Assembly: GCF_900129585.1 (NCBI RefSeq)
Contig: NZ_FQWF01000007.1
Coordinates: forward strand, 124,001-188,000
Length of the DNA: 64,000 nucleotides
Direction of reading: 5' to 3'
Origin: Flavobacterium micromati
Lineage (GTDB): Bacteria; Bacteroidota; Bacteroidia; Flavobacteriales; Flavobacteriaceae
Below are positions 26,049-36,600 of this stretch, piece after piece; within the stretch, counting starts at the first letter, position 1, and each line of letters opens with the position of its first letter. The notes beneath the pieces were generated by a model that was given only the letters and a program-made list of their open reading frames with translations, did not search any database and was not told where the DNA came from. A program made the position numbers and the translations under genes.

Positions 26049-27572
26049 ATGTCTAAACAAGTTCGGGTGCGTTTTGCACCAAGTCCAACTGGACCTTTAC
26101 ATATTGGCGGCGTTCGTACCGCTTTATTCAATTATTTGTTTGCCAAAAAAAATAATGGCGTTTTCTTCCTTCGAATAGAAGATACAGATCAAAACCGTTT
26201 TGTTCCTGGAGCCGAAGCATACATCATGGAAGCACTCGAATGGCTAGGCATTGCGCCAGATGAGACCATTGGCAAAAACGAAAAATATGGTCCTTATCGT
26301 CAGAGCGATAGAAAAGATTTATACCAAAAATACGCTGTAGAATTAATCAATTCCGGCAATGCCTATTATGCTTTTGATACCACTGACGATCTAGATGCAG
26401 CAAGAAAATTAGAAGAAGAGCAAGGAAAAACCTTTATTTACAATCATACTAACAGAGAAAAACTTGATACTTCGTTAGTAATTTCCGCAGATGAAACTGC
26501 AAAACGAATTGCTAATAGTGAACATTACGTGATCCGATTTAAAACTCCAGTTAATGAAACATTGCATTTGCATGACATCATTCGTGGAGATGTGAAATTT
26601 GAAACAAATCTCTTAGATGACAAAGTATTGTTTAAAAGTGACGGAATGCCAACGTACCATTTAGCGAATATTGTGGATGATCATTTGATGGAAACGTCAC
26701 ATGTAATTCGTGGCGAAGAATGGCTGCCATCAATGCCATTGCATGCTCTATTGTACCGCGCCTTTGGTTGGGAAGCACCAAAATTTGCACACTTACCATT
26801 GATTATGAAGCCTGTTGGTAACGGTAAATTATCTAAGCGCGATGGTGATAAAATGGGATTTCCTGTTTTTCCATTGGAATGGACAGATGCTTCTAGCATG
26901 ACAAAGTCGTCGGGATACAGAGAAAAAGGATTCTTCCCAGAAGCAGTTATTAACTTCTTAGCTTTATTAGGCTGGAATGATGCCACCGAAAAAGAAATAT
27001 TTTCACTAGAAGAACTAGTGGAAGCATTTGATTTGGATAGAGTACATAAATCAGGCGCAAAATTTGATCCTGATAAAAACAAGTGGCTCAATCACCAATA
27101 TTTGATAAAACAAGAAGACGTTACTTTGGCGAAAGCCTTCGCTCCTATTTTGGCTGAAAAAAACCTCTCGACTGCGCTCGACATGACAGATGAAAAACTT
27201 ACAAAAGTAGTTTCACTTATCAAAGAACGCGCTAATTTTGTTTCGGATTTTTGGGATATCAGCGATTTCTTTTTTGTAGCTCCAACAGCTTATGACGAGA
27301 AAGCAAGTAAAAACTGGAAAGCAGAAACACCAGCTTTGATGCAGGAATTAATTACGGTACTTGAAAAAATAACTGATTTTACTTCGATGAATATCGAAAC
27401 AATTGTCAAAGACTGGATGACAAAAAATGAAATTGGAATGGGTAAAGTAATGCAACCATTTCGTTTAAGTATAGTGGGCGCACCTAGAGGTCCTCACCTA
27501 TTTGATATTGTGGAAGTTATTGGAAAACAAGAAACGATTACCAGAATTCAAAAAGCGATAAATACACTTTAA
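26049..27572 (+). CDS. gltX: Glutamyl-tRNA synthetase
   Basis: 507 residues. The class I signature FAPSPTGPLHIGGVRTALFN is at residues ~8-27, EDTDQNRF follows, and the KMSKS-loop variant KLSKRDG is around residue 263. The C-terminal anticodon-binding domain is complete. It charges tRNA-Glu. The stop is followed by a clean terminator, so it forms a single-gene unit. Confidence 0.97.
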   Translation: MSKQVRVRFAPSPTGPLHIGGVRTALFNYLFAKKNNGVFFLRIEDTDQNRFVPGAEAYIMEALEWLGIAPDETIGKNEKYGPYRQSDRKDLYQKYAVELINSGNAYYAFDTTDDLDAARKLEEEQGKTFIYNHTNREKLDTSLVISADETAKRIANSEHYVIRFKTPVNETLHLHDIIRGDVKFETNLLDDKVLFKSDGMPTYHLANIVDDHLMETSHVIRGEEWLPSMPLHALLYRAFGWEAPKFAHLPLIMKPVGNGKLSKRDGDKMGFPVFPLEWTDASSMTKSSGYREKGFFPEAVINFLALLGWNDATEKEIFSLEELVEAFDLDRVHKSGAKFDPDKNKWLNHQYLIKQEDVTLAKAFAPILAEKNLSTALDMTDEKLTKVVSLIKERANFVSDFWDISDFFFVAPTAYDEKASKNWKAETPALMQELITVLEKITDFTSMNIETIVKDWMTKNEIGMGKVMQPFRLSIVGAPRGPHLFDIVEVIGKQETITRIQKAINTL

Positions 27573-27580
27573 TAATTGAA

Positions 27581-27606
27581 AGTCCTGAAATATCAGGACT
27601 TTTTTT
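27581..27606 (+). terminator. Terminator of gltX
   Basis: AGTCCTGA / TCAGGACT stem with AATA loop and six T. Confidence 0.93.
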
Positions 27607-27845
27607 ATTTCCAGTCCTAAAAAAATCTTGTCAACATGGCTACAGCTTCTGCCCCTATCATAAACAAGCAACAAAGTTATATACAATTAATAGTTTTTGA
27701 TTAAAAAGTTACCATTACAATCGCTAATTTAAATCAATAACGATTTCCACAAATGATATCTTTATCTTAATATTTTATAGTGTTAGAAAAAAAGCACAAC
27801 TTTTATTGTAAATTGTGGGTTAATTTAAATTTAAAAATAAGCGAT

Positions 27846-28823
27846 ATGAACATTACATTAATTATCCTCTTCGTACTAGGATTTTTTATTTTACTCTCTT
27901 CCTTTTTTACAGTGCGGCAACAAACTGCTGTTGTTGTTGAGAGATTTGGAAAATTCTTGAGTATTAGACAATCAGGTTTGCACCTCAAAATTCCACTTAT
28001 TGATCGAATTGCTGGAAGAGTAAACCTAAAAATTCAACAGTTAGACGTCATAATCGAAACAAAAACTAAAGACAATGTTTTTGTGAAACTGAAAGTTTCT
28101 GTACAATTTATGGTGATAAGAGAAACAGTTTACGATGCTTTTTACAAATTAGAATATCCACACGATCAAATAACCTCTTATGTATTTGATGTAGTGCGAG
28201 CCGAAGTTCCAAAACTAAAACTCGATGATGTTTTTGAAAGAAAAGATGATATTGCCATTGCTGTCAAAAGAGAATTGAATGAAGCCATGACCACCTACGG
28301 GTACACAATCATAAACACGTTAGTAACGGATATTGACCCTGATATCCAAGTGAAAAACGCGATGAATAGAATCAATGCAGCTGATAGAGAGAAAACAGTA
28401 GCTGGATTTGAAGCGGAAGCCACCCGAATTAGAATTGTTGCCAAAGCAGAAGCAGAAGCCGAAAGCAAGCGTTTGCAAGGCCAAGGTATTGCAAACCAAA
28501 GAAGAGAAATTGCCAAAGGTTTAGTAGAAAGTGTTGATGTTTTAAACAGAGTTGGAATTAACTCGCAAGAAGCATCAGCATTAATTGTTGTAACACAACA
28601 TTACGATACACTTCAGGCAATTGGCGCTGACGCTAATTCTAATTTAATTTTATTGCCTAATTCACCACAAGCAGGAAGTGATATGCTAAATAACATGATT
28701 GCTTCATTCAGTGCTTCGAATCAGGTAGGTGAATTAATGAAAAAGAAAAACGGAAAAGAACGTCGAAAGAGAGAATCTGACTACGAAATACCAGAATCTC
28801 CAGAAAACCCTGATATCGAATAA
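27846..28823 (+). CDS. SPFH/band 7 (stomatin-prohibitin type) membrane protein
   Basis: From ATG 27846 (the longer GTG start at 27780 adds an unlikely leader): an N-terminal membrane helix ITLIILFVLGFFILLSSFFT, then the SPFH domain (VVVERFGKFLSIRQSGLHLK, ending near 190). A coiled coil rich in Glu/Ala (AKAEAEAESKRLQGQGIANQ) and a charged tail close the protein. Stomatin-like proteins form oligomers in lipid microdomains and scaffold other membrane proteins; no NfeD partner gene is seen next to it. Confidence 0.9.
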   Translation: MNITLIILFVLGFFILLSSFFTVRQQTAVVVERFGKFLSIRQSGLHLKIPLIDRIAGRVNLKIQQLDVIIETKTKDNVFVKLKVSVQFMVIRETVYDAFYKLEYPHDQITSYVFDVVRAEVPKLKLDDVFERKDDIAIAVKRELNEAMTTYGYTIINTLVTDIDPDIQVKNAMNRINAADREKTVAGFEAEATRIRIVAKAEAEAESKRLQGQGIANQRREIAKGLVESVDVLNRVGINSQEASALIVVTQHYDTLQAIGADANSNLILLPNSPQAGSDMLNNMIASFSASNQVGELMKKKNGKERRKRESDYEIPESPENPDIE

Positions 28824-28841
28824 TTACCATCAATTTAAACT

Positions 28842-28868
28842 AAAAAAGAGGCTTAACCGCCTCTTTTT
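28842..28868. terminator. Bidirectional terminator between convergent genes
   Basis: AAAAAGAGGC-TTAACC-GCCTCTTTTT. It overlaps the last codons of the minus-strand gene (RGG and stop). Confidence 0.85.
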
Positions 28869-29125
28869 CTGTTTTTAAACCAAGTTTTTACCGCTGGGAA
28901 TATTTTATTAATAACGAATGGAATTGCCGTTGAAACAATTGATCCATAAGGAATTGCCGAACTGTACTTGCTTATTAAATCAGTAACAATATTTTGTGGA
29001 ACTAGATTGTCTTTCGTTTTTTTAACGCCAAAGATTAATTTTTCATAACTAATCTCTTTTTCAATTTTCAACATTTCAAGATCTCTGTCAATTTGGCTAT
29101 ACGAAGTATATATTCTATTTGTCAT
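28853..29125 (-). CDS. Small DUF6327-like protein
   Basis: 90 residues: a charged N-terminal helix (SQIDRDLEMLKIEKEISYEK), then a weakly hydrophobic C-terminal part (AIPYGSIVSTAIPFVINKIF) with basic end (KNRKRGG). Last gene of a three-gene unit with the holin-like and YtxH proteins, 3 bp after the former. This trio is common in Flavobacteria; function unknown, likely envelope stress. Confidence 0.65.
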   Translation of the reverse strand: MTNRIYTSYSQIDRDLEMLKIEKEISYEKLIFGVKKTKDNLVPQNIVTDLISKYSSAIPYGSIVSTAIPFVINKIFPAVKTWFKNRKRGG

Positions 29126-29128
29126 ATC

Positions 29129-29479
29129 TTAATCATTAAAAAATATTTCTGAAAACTTCTTTAGTATTGGACCTTCCACGATTTTATCTTTTAATAAAAT
29201 TAAAATTCCTGTTACAATAAGATAAAATCCGCCTACTGCTAAAAATCCTAAAGGATAACTTCTAAAAGCTGTACCGATTGCCAAAGCACCCGCTACAGAA
29301 CAAAAAAGTAGGACCATCGCACAACTAAATAAAATCAATGAATATTTGACTATCATAGTTGTTGATTTCATCGCAACTTTGAATCCACGTAATTTATAAT
29401 ACGCTGCTGAACTTTCTACATAAGACTTAAGGTGTTCTTGAATATTTTCAGTGTTTTCTTTTAATTCTTCAAAAGCCAT
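29129..29479 (-). CDS. Phage-holin-like / DUF1469-type inner membrane protein
   Basis: 116 residues with two strong transmembrane helices (~48-70 and ~78-98), preceded by a helix that should lie along the membrane (ENIQEHLKSYVESSAAYYKL). The short hairpin of two helices matches the Phage_holin_3_6/DUF1469 type of small membrane proteins. Middle gene of the YtxH-holin-DUF6327-like unit. Confidence 0.75.
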   Translation of the reverse strand: MAFEELKENTENIQEHLKSYVESSAAYYKLRGFKVAMKSTTMIVKYSLILFSCAMVLLFCSVAGALAIGTAFRSYPLGFLAVGGFYLIVTGILILLKDKIVEGPILKKFSEIFFND

Positions 29480-29518
29480 AGATTTATTTTTAAAAATATC
29501 TTTTAGTAATTATCAATA

Positions 29519-29848
29519 TTATTTTTGGTGTTGTGCGTTTTGCTTTTTCAAGTTAGCTAGTTTTTCTTCTAAGAACGAAATGACATCTTCAGTCTTGTAA
29601 CTTGCATTTGAGACCATATCTTTGTAAGATTCTTCTAGGTCAACTGCGGTAGTTATTAATTTATCACCCAGTTGAGATAATATAGAATCAAACTTATGAT
29701 TCAAATCGTTTTTTCCATCGGCAAAACCATCTTTGACATCTTTTCTAGTTTTTGAGCCTTTATCTGGTGCATATAAAATTCCCAACCCTGCTCCAATTGC
29801 AATTCCTGCCAAAACGGCTAATAAAGTATTTCCAGTATTATTCGACAT
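29519..29848 (-). CDS. YtxH domain-containing protein
   Basis: 109 residues. The N-terminal Gly-rich hydrophobic helix (LLAVLAGIAIGAGLGILYAP) followed by DKGSKTRKDVKDG is the YtxH signature. The rest is a charged helical domain resembling apolipoprotein-like bundles. YtxH proteins are associated with general stress in other bacteria. It is the first gene of the three-gene minus-strand unit. Confidence 0.85.
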   Translation of the reverse strand: MSNNTGNTLLAVLAGIAIGAGLGILYAPDKGSKTRKDVKDGFADGKNDLNHKFDSILSQLGDKLITTAVDLEESYKDMVSNASYKTEDVISFLEEKLANLKKQNAQHQK

Positions 29849-30096
29849 AATTTTATAATTTTAAGTTGATTTAATAAATCTACAACATTATTAACAATCT
29901 AGAGTTAACAACTCGTTAAAGTCCAAAACATCGCGATTAAAATTGTTTTAAAGCACGTATTTTAACGTAAATTTAGCTTTAATGAAAGAGGATGGAAATA
30001 TTAAAATGACGTCTTAATTCTGTCTATTTAACGTCGATTACCATAGAAATTATATATTAAAATACCGCATTTTATAGATAATTACAATAATAAGAA
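29849..30096. other. Regulatory gap
   Basis: Upstream region of the YtxH operon and downstream region of glnS. No gene seen. Confidence 0.4.
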
Positions 30097-30118
30097 AAGC
30101 CCTCTAAAGAGAGAGCTT
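30088..30118 (-). terminator. Terminator of glnS
   Basis: AAGCTCTCT / AGAGGGCTT stem on the minus strand with one G-T pair, followed by TTTTCTTATT. Confidence 0.65.
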
Positions 30119-30151
30119 ATCATTAGTAAAAACAATAGTTCAAATCTTAAC

Positions 30152-32254
30152 TTAAATTTTAAGATCATTTAATAATTTATAAACCTTTTCATTTTTTTCA
30201 TTCATTTTTAATTCTGTTAGCTGCGTTTTAAAAAGAGCAAAATTATCCACATCATTTTGCAAATTTTCAATCGTTAACAGCCGTACTGCGGCTAACTGAC
30301 TTTTTAACGACATCGAATATAATTTAGTTAATGAATCCTCGTCAATGTCATTTACAGTAATTTTATCTGAATGAAGTATTATCAAATTAGAAAATAATAA
30401 AGCATTATTGTCATTCTTTATGTTTTTAACTATCGTTTGCGTTAACAAACTATAATTATCAATACTTTTTATGTTTCCAATAATTGTGTTTAAAATTGAA
30501 ACGACATTATCTTCATCCTTTTCCTTTACATATTTATTGATTTCTTTTTGGGTATTCATCAACAAATTTTCTTCCTTTTTACCTTTTTCTTCCCAAGCAT
30601 CTTTTAATCCAACAGTTTTATTGAACACAATTTTTTCTGAAGAAGAATCAAAATCTACATTAAAGTAACCCAAACGTTGAAATTGAAATTTTTCTCCTGC
30701 TTGGACATTAGCCAAACTTGGTTCTACAAATCCTTTAATAATTTCTAAAGAATCAGGATTTACAAAATCTAAAAAACTTTTCTCTTTATGACTATCTGGC
30801 GCTTCATCACTAAATAAACGATCATAAAGTCGAACTTCCACTTCCAGCGCATGTTGAACACAAACCCAGTGCAAGGTTCCAGCTACTTTACGTTGGCTGG
30901 CATCACTCCCACTCCCACTTTTGCTATCTACGTCATACGTTACATGTATTTCACTAATATTTCCAGCAGCATCTTTTACAACACTTTCCCCTTTAATAAT
31001 GTAAGCATTTTTTAATCGGACTTCACGACCTATACTTAATCGAAAAAATTTTGACGGAGCTTCTTCTAAAAAGTCTTCCCTTTCAATATATAATTCTTTT
31101 GAAAAAGGAACTTTTCTAAAGCCTGCACTAAAATCTTCTTGATTGTTTTCAGCTTCTAACCATTCTTCTGTATCTTCTGGATAATTAGTAATAATTAATT
31201 TAACTGGATCTAAAACCGCCATAACTCTTGGAGCAGTTTTATTTAAATCTTCACGCAAACAAAATTCTAAAAGCGAATAATCAATTACATTTTCTCTTTT
31301 GGCAACACCAATAATATCACAGAATTTCCGAATAGATGCCGCAGTGTAGCCTCTTCTTCTTAGTCCAGAAATCGTAGGCATTCTTGGATCGTCCCATCCA
31401 TTTACGATATTTTCTTGCACTAATTGTAACAGTTTTCGCTTGCTCATTACAGTGTAATTAAGGTTCAAACGAGCAAATTCATATTGATGCGGTCTAACCT
31501 TATCGTGATCGTAAATTTGGTCTAAAAACCAATTGTATAATTCGCGGTGCATAACAAACTCTAACGTACAGATCGAGTGCGAAATTTGCTCTACATAATC
31601 ACTCTCGCCATGCGCGTAATCATACATAGGATATATATTCCAGTCGTTCCCCGTTCTATGATGATGACGGTGTAATATTCGGTACATTAGCGGATCACGC
31701 ATCAACATATTAGTCGATTTCATGTCAATTTTAGCTCGCAAAACATGACTACCTTCCGGATAATCGCCATTTTTCATTGCGTCAAACAGCTTTAAATTCT
31801 CTTCTACAGATCGATTTCTATAAGGACCATCAACTCCCGGTTGTGTTGGTGAACCTTTTTGAATTGCTATATCTTCAGAAGATTGACTGTCAACATACGC
31901 TTTACTATTTTTTATCATCGCAACCGCCCAATCGTACAATTGTTGAAAATAATCAGACGAATACAATTCCTCGTTCCACTTAAATCCCAACCATCTCAAA
32001 TCCTCCTTAATTGCATCTACATATTCTTGTTCCTCTTTGGCTGGATTTGTATCATCAAAACGAAGATTCACTGGAGCATTGTATTTAAGACCCAAACCAA
32101 AATTTAAGCAAATAGACTTAGCATGACCTATGTGTAAATAACCATTTGGTTCTGGCGGAAATCGAAAACGCAATTTATCCTTTGGAAAACCATTAGTTAA
32201 ACTTTCCTCAATGATTTGTTCGATAAAATGAAGGGATTTTTCTTCGGTTGACAT
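30152..32254 (-). CDS. glnS: Glutaminyl-tRNA synthetase with extra C-terminal domain
   Basis: From ATG 32254 about 700 residues. The class I motif RFPPEPNGYLHIGHAKS is at ~30-47 and the KMSKS-type loop VMSKRKLLQLV lies near 270. The beta-barrel anticodon domain ends near residue 560. A further ~130 residues are mainly helical (KEINKYVKEKDEDNVVSILN to the end). Many Bacteroidota GlnRS carry a YqeY/GatB-like C-terminal domain here; this one is so divergent that I cannot confirm the relation. The start at 32293 would add a non-conserved leader. Confidence 0.93.
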   Translation of the reverse strand: MSTEEKSLHFIEQIIEESLTNGFPKDKLRFRFPPEPNGYLHIGHAKSICLNFGLGLKYNAPVNLRFDDTNPAKEEQEYVDAIKEDLRWLGFKWNEELYSSDYFQQLYDWAVAMIKNSKAYVDSQSSEDIAIQKGSPTQPGVDGPYRNRSVEENLKLFDAMKNGDYPEGSHVLRAKIDMKSTNMLMRDPLMYRILHRHHHRTGNDWNIYPMYDYAHGESDYVEQISHSICTLEFVMHRELYNWFLDQIYDHDKVRPHQYEFARLNLNYTVMSKRKLLQLVQENIVNGWDDPRMPTISGLRRRGYTAASIRKFCDIIGVAKRENVIDYSLLEFCLREDLNKTAPRVMAVLDPVKLIITNYPEDTEEWLEAENNQEDFSAGFRKVPFSKELYIEREDFLEEAPSKFFRLSIGREVRLKNAYIIKGESVVKDAAGNISEIHVTYDVDSKSGSGSDASQRKVAGTLHWVCVQHALEVEVRLYDRLFSDEAPDSHKEKSFLDFVNPDSLEIIKGFVEPSLANVQAGEKFQFQRLGYFNVDFDSSSEKIVFNKTVGLKDAWEEKGKKEENLLMNTQKEINKYVKEKDEDNVVSILNTIIGNIKSIDNYSLLTQTIVKNIKNDNNALLFSNLIILHSDKITVNDIDEDSLTKLYSMSLKSQLAAVRLLTIENLQNDVDNFALFKTQLTELKMNEKNEKVYKLLNDLKI

Positions 32255-32305
32255 AATTTTTATTAATTTTAGCAAAGATAAAAAATAGAACATAGAAAAT
32301 AGAAA

Positions 32306-32665
32306 ATGGGAATTATAAAGCTAAAAAATATTAGAACTTACTCGTATCACGGTTGTCTAATCGAAGAAGGAAAAATTGGCTCTGACTATATTGTAAACTT
32401 AGAGGTTAAAACTGACTTAAGAAAATCAAGTATTTCAGATAGTTTAAAAGACACTGTAGATTATGTACTTCTAAATCAAATTGTAGTGGATGAAATGGCT
32501 ATTCGCGCTGATTTGTTAGAGCATGTAGCACATCGAATTCTCACAAGAATTTTTGATGAAATCCCTGAAATATCAAGAATCATTGTTGGAGTTTCAAAGC
32601 TAAACCCTCCTATAGGCGGTGATGTTGAAGCAGTTACTATTGAAATGGAAGAGTACAGGAGTTAA
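32306..32665 (+). CDS. folB: Dihydroneopterin aldolase
   Basis: 119 residues. IKLKNIRTYSYHGCLIEEGK at the start, DTVDYVLL in the middle and KLNPPIGGDVEAVTIEM at the end are the FolB/T-fold motifs, including the substrate Glu and the YHG loop. It makes 6-hydroxymethyl-dihydropterin in folate synthesis. It is divergent from glnS with about 50 bp between the starts. Followed by tRNA-Cys. Confidence 0.93.
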   Translation: MGIIKLKNIRTYSYHGCLIEEGKIGSDYIVNLEVKTDLRKSSISDSLKDTVDYVLLNQIVVDEMAIRADLLEHVAHRILTRIFDEIPEISRIIVGVSKLNPPIGGDVEAVTIEMEEYRS

Positions 32666-32813
32666 AGCCACCTGTCCTCCGAACGGGGACTAAAGATAAC
32701 AAAAATGAAACTTTATAATAATACATATCCTTCGTTTTTAAATACTTATAATGAGCTAATACTATTTTTAGAATTTTAAAATTTTAAAATTTTTTAAACT
32801 TAAAATTATTAAG

Positions 32814-32821
32814 TACATTTG
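32814..32821 (+). promoter_or_regulatory. -7 promoter element of tRNA-Cys
   Basis: TACATTTG fits TAnnTTTG and sits 18 bp before the tRNA in a very AT-rich upstream stretch. No clear TTG -33 is seen. Confidence 0.5.
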
Positions 32822-32838
32822 CAGACCAATAAATAATT

Positions 32839-32912
32839 GGCGTCGTGGCCGAGCGGCTAGGCTGGGCTCTGCAAAAGCTCCTACTCCGGTTCGAATCCGG
32901 ACGATGCCTCCA
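32839..32912 (+). tRNA. tRNA-Cys (anticodon GCA)
   Basis: Acceptor stem GGCGTCG / CGATGCC, anticodon loop CTGCAAA with GCA at 32871-32873 on a GGGCT/AGCTC stem, T-arm CCGGTTCGAATCCGG, discriminator T and an encoded CCA (32910-32912). Short D-arm region as usual for tRNA-Cys. The 3' end from the T-loop on is the seed of the tandem repeat that follows. Confidence 0.96.
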
Positions 32913-32940
32913 AGAGATACAGAAATGTATCTCTTTTTTT
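32913..32940 (+). terminator. Terminator of tRNA-Cys
   Basis: AGAGATACA-GAAA-TGTATCTCT followed by T, starting directly after the encoded CCA. The same terminator recurs in each tandem copy. Confidence 0.93.
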
Positions 32941-33664
32941 ATGTCTAATTTTTAAAAAAATTAATTAAAGATAGTATTCGAATCCAGACGATGCCTCCAA
33001 GAGATACAGAAATGTATCTCTTTTTTTATGTCTAATTTTTAAAAAAATTAATTAAAGATAGTGTTCGAATCCGGACGATGCCTCCAAGAGATACAGAAAT
33101 GTATCTCTTTTTTTATGTCTAATTTTTAAAAAAATTAATTAAAGATAGTGTTCGAATCCAGACGATGCCTCCAAGAGATACAGAAATGTATCTCTTTTTT
33201 TATGTCTAATTTTTAAGAAAAATTAATTAAAGATAGTGTTCGAATCCAGACGATGCCTCCAAGAGATACAGAAATGTATCTCTTTTTTTTATGTCTAATT
33301 TTTTAAAAAAATTAATTAAAGATAGTGTTCGAATCCAGACGATGCCTCCAAGAGATACAGAAATGTATCTCTTTTTTTTATGTCTAATTTTTTAAGAAAA
33401 ATTAATTAAAGATAGTGTTCGAATCCAGACGATGCTTCCAAGAGATACAGAAATGTATCGCTTTTTTTATGTCTAATTTTTTAAAAAAATTAATTAAAGA
33501 TAGTGTTCGAATCCAGACGATGCCTCTAAAGAGCTACAGAGATGTATCTCTTTTTTTTATGTCTAATTTTTAAGAAAAATTAATTAAAAATAGTGTTCGA
33601 ATCCAGACGATGCCTCTAAAGAGATACAGAAATGTATCTCTTTTTTTTATGTCTAATTTTTAAG
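32941..33664 (+). repeat. Tandem array: eight copies of tRNA-Cys 3' end plus terminator
   Basis: Starting from the real tRNA, the block GTTCGAATCC(A/G)GACGATGCC + TCCA, then the GAAA-loop terminator hairpin and an AT-rich spacer, is repeated eight more times. The G of GACGATGCC occurs at 32990, 33077, 33164, 33252, 33341, 33431, 33519 and 33609, with the tRNA itself at 32903. The period is 87 bp at first and 88-90 bp later, mainly through longer T or A runs. No copy includes the 5' half, D-arm or anticodon. Nearly all copies carry A for G in the T-stem; the third keeps G. Copies seven to nine collect substitutions (GATGCTTCC, AGAGCTACA, GCCTCTAAAG). Confidence 0.95.
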
Positions 33665-36600
33665 TATGCAGTTTGTCACGCTGGAAGCGTCTCAATTATG
33701 ATGCTCAAATTTGTCGAGACGCTTCCTACGTGGCAATTGGAATGGATTTACCTTGTCTTTTTGGTACAGTCTCAATAGAAATGATCACAATTATTGAGAC
33801 GCTTCCAGCGTGACAATTGAAGTGGCTTTAGCTTATAATTATGAAATATCGCAAAAGAGTTGCTCAATATTGTTGAGACGCTTCCAGCGTGACAATTTGC
33901 GCAGATTAAGGTATCAGCGATAGAGAATTACATTGAAAGACGTTGGTTAGGAGTTAATTAATTAATTTTTAGCCTTCTTAATTCAAACTAATGGCAATTA
34001 CTGAGAATTAGGTTGATCTGGCTATTAAATACATCCAAAAAAAACCCAACCCTTATAAAAAATTATATAAAATAATTTTTCAGTATTCAGTTTGTCACGC
34101 TGGAAGCGTCTCAATTATGGTGCTCAATTTTTTCGAGACGCTTCCTACGTGGCAATTTGAGTGGATTTAACTTGTCTTTTTGGTAACGTCTCAATATGTA
34201 ATGCTCAAAATTGTTGAGACGCTTCCAGCGTGACAATTGGAGTGGCTTTAGCTTATCTTTTTGGTAATGTCTCAATAGAAATGCTCACAATTGTTGAGAC
34301 GCTTCCAGCGTGGCAATTAGAGTGGCTTTAACTTGTAATTGTGAAATGTCGCAAAAGAGTTGCTCGCAATTGTTGAGACGCTTCCAGCGTGACAATTGGA
34401 GTGGATTTAGCTTATAATGATTTAATTTATTTCTAACCTTCTTAATTCAAATTAATGGTAATTACTGAGAACTAATTTGATCTGGCTGCTAAATACACAC
34501 AAAAAAAACCTAATCCTTATGAAAAATTATATATAATAATTTTTCAGTATTCAGTTTGTCACGCTAAAAGCGTCTCTAATATATTGCTCAATTTTGTTGA
34601 GACGCTTCCAGGATGACAATTGGAGTTGATTTAACTTGTCTTTTTAGTAATTCTCAATGGAAATGCTGACAATTGTTGAGACGCTTCCAGCGAGACAATT
34701 GGAATAGTTTTACTTTGTCTTTTCAGTAATTGTAAATGGAATTGTTGACAATTGTTGAGACGCTTCCAGCGTGACTATTAGAGTGGCTTTAGCTTATAAT
34801 TAATAAATTTATTTCTAACCTTCTTAATTCAAAATAATGGTAATTACTGAGAATTAATTTGATCTGGCTACTAAATACACACAAAAAAAACCTAATCCTT
34901 ATGAAAAATTATATAAAATAATTTTTCAGTATTCAGTTTGTCACGCTGGAAGTGTCTCTATTATGTTGTTAAATTTTGTCGAGACGCTTCCTACGTGGCA
35001 GTTGGAGTGGATTTACCTTGTCTTTTTGGTAATAACTCAATAGAAATACCCACATTTTTTGAGACGCTTCCAGCGTGACAATTGGAGTGGCTTTAGCTTA
35101 TAATTATGAAATGTCGCAAAAGAGTTGCTCACAATTGTTGAGACGCTTCCAGCGTGACAATTGGAGTGGCTTTAGCTTATAATTAATAAATTTATTTCTA
35201 ACCTTCTTAATTCAAAATAATTGTAATTACTGAGAATTAGGTTGATATGGCTGCTAAATACACACAAAAAAAACCTAACCCTTATAAAAAATTATATAAA
35301 ATAATTTTTCAATATTCAGTTTGTCACGCTGGAAGCGTCTCTACTATATTGCTCAATTTTTTTGGGACGCTTCCAGCGTGACAATTGGAGTGGATTTAAC
35401 TTTTAATTTTCAAATGCCTCAATAACAATGCTCAAAAATGTTGAGAAGCTTCCAGCGTAACAATTGGAGTGGATTTACCTTGTCTTTTTGGTAATGTCTC
35501 AATAGAAATGCTCACCATTGTTGAGACGATTCCAACGTGACAATTGGAGTGGCTTTAGCTTGTAATTGTGAAATGTCGCAAAAGAGTTGCTCACGATTGG
35601 TGAGACGCTTCCAGCGTAACAATTGGAATGGTTTTACTTTGTCTTTTCAGTAATTGTAAATGGAATTGTTGACAATTGTTGAGACGCTTCCTACGTGACA
35701 ATTAGAGTGGATTTAGCTTATAATGATTTAATTTATTTCTAACCTTCTTAATTCAAAATAATGGTAATTACTGAGAACTAATTTGATCTGGCTGCTAAAT
35801 ACACACAAAAAAAACCTAATCATTATGAAAAATTATATATAATAATTTTTCAGTATTCAGTTTGTCACGCTGGAAGCGTCTCTAATATATTGCTCAAAAT
35901 TGTTGAGACGCTTTCAGCGTGACAAATCAAACCGCTTTACCTTGTCTTTGTGATAATGTCTCAATAGAAATGCTCAAAATTGTTGAGACACTTCCAGCGT
36001 GACAATTGGAGTGGCTTTAGCTTGTAATTGTGAAATGTCGCAAAAGAGTTGCTCACGATTGGTGAGACGCTTCCATTGTGACAAATGGGGTGAATTTACC
36101 TTGTCTTTTTGGTAAAGTTTCAATAGAAATGCTCACAATTGTTGAGACGCTTCCTACGTGGCAATTGGAATGGATTTACTTTACCTTTTTGGTAATAACT
36201 TAATAGAAATGCTCACAATTGTTGAGACGCTTCCTATTTGGCAATTGGAGTGGATTTACCTTGTCTTTTTGGTACAGTCTCAATAGAAATGCTCACAATT
36301 GTTGAGACGCTTCCAGCGTGACAATTGGAATGGATTTACTTTGTCTTTTTAGTAATTCTCAATGGAATTGTTGACAATTGTTGACACGCTTCCATTGTGA
36401 CAAATGGGGTGAATTTACCTTGTCTTTTTGGTAATGTCTCAATAGAAATGCTCAAAATTGTTGAGACGCTTCCAGCGTGACAATGCCCGTAGGTTGATGC
36501 ACTAGCGATAGAGAATTACATTGAAAGAAGTTGGTTAGGAGTTAATTAATATAATTCTAACCTTCTTAATTCAAACTAATGGTAATTACTGAGAATTAGG

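Noticed and set aside
32941..33664. Cluster of tRNA genes
   Set aside because: Only the 3' part of tRNA-Cys is repeated; copies lack the D-arm and anticodon arm and cannot fold as tRNAs.
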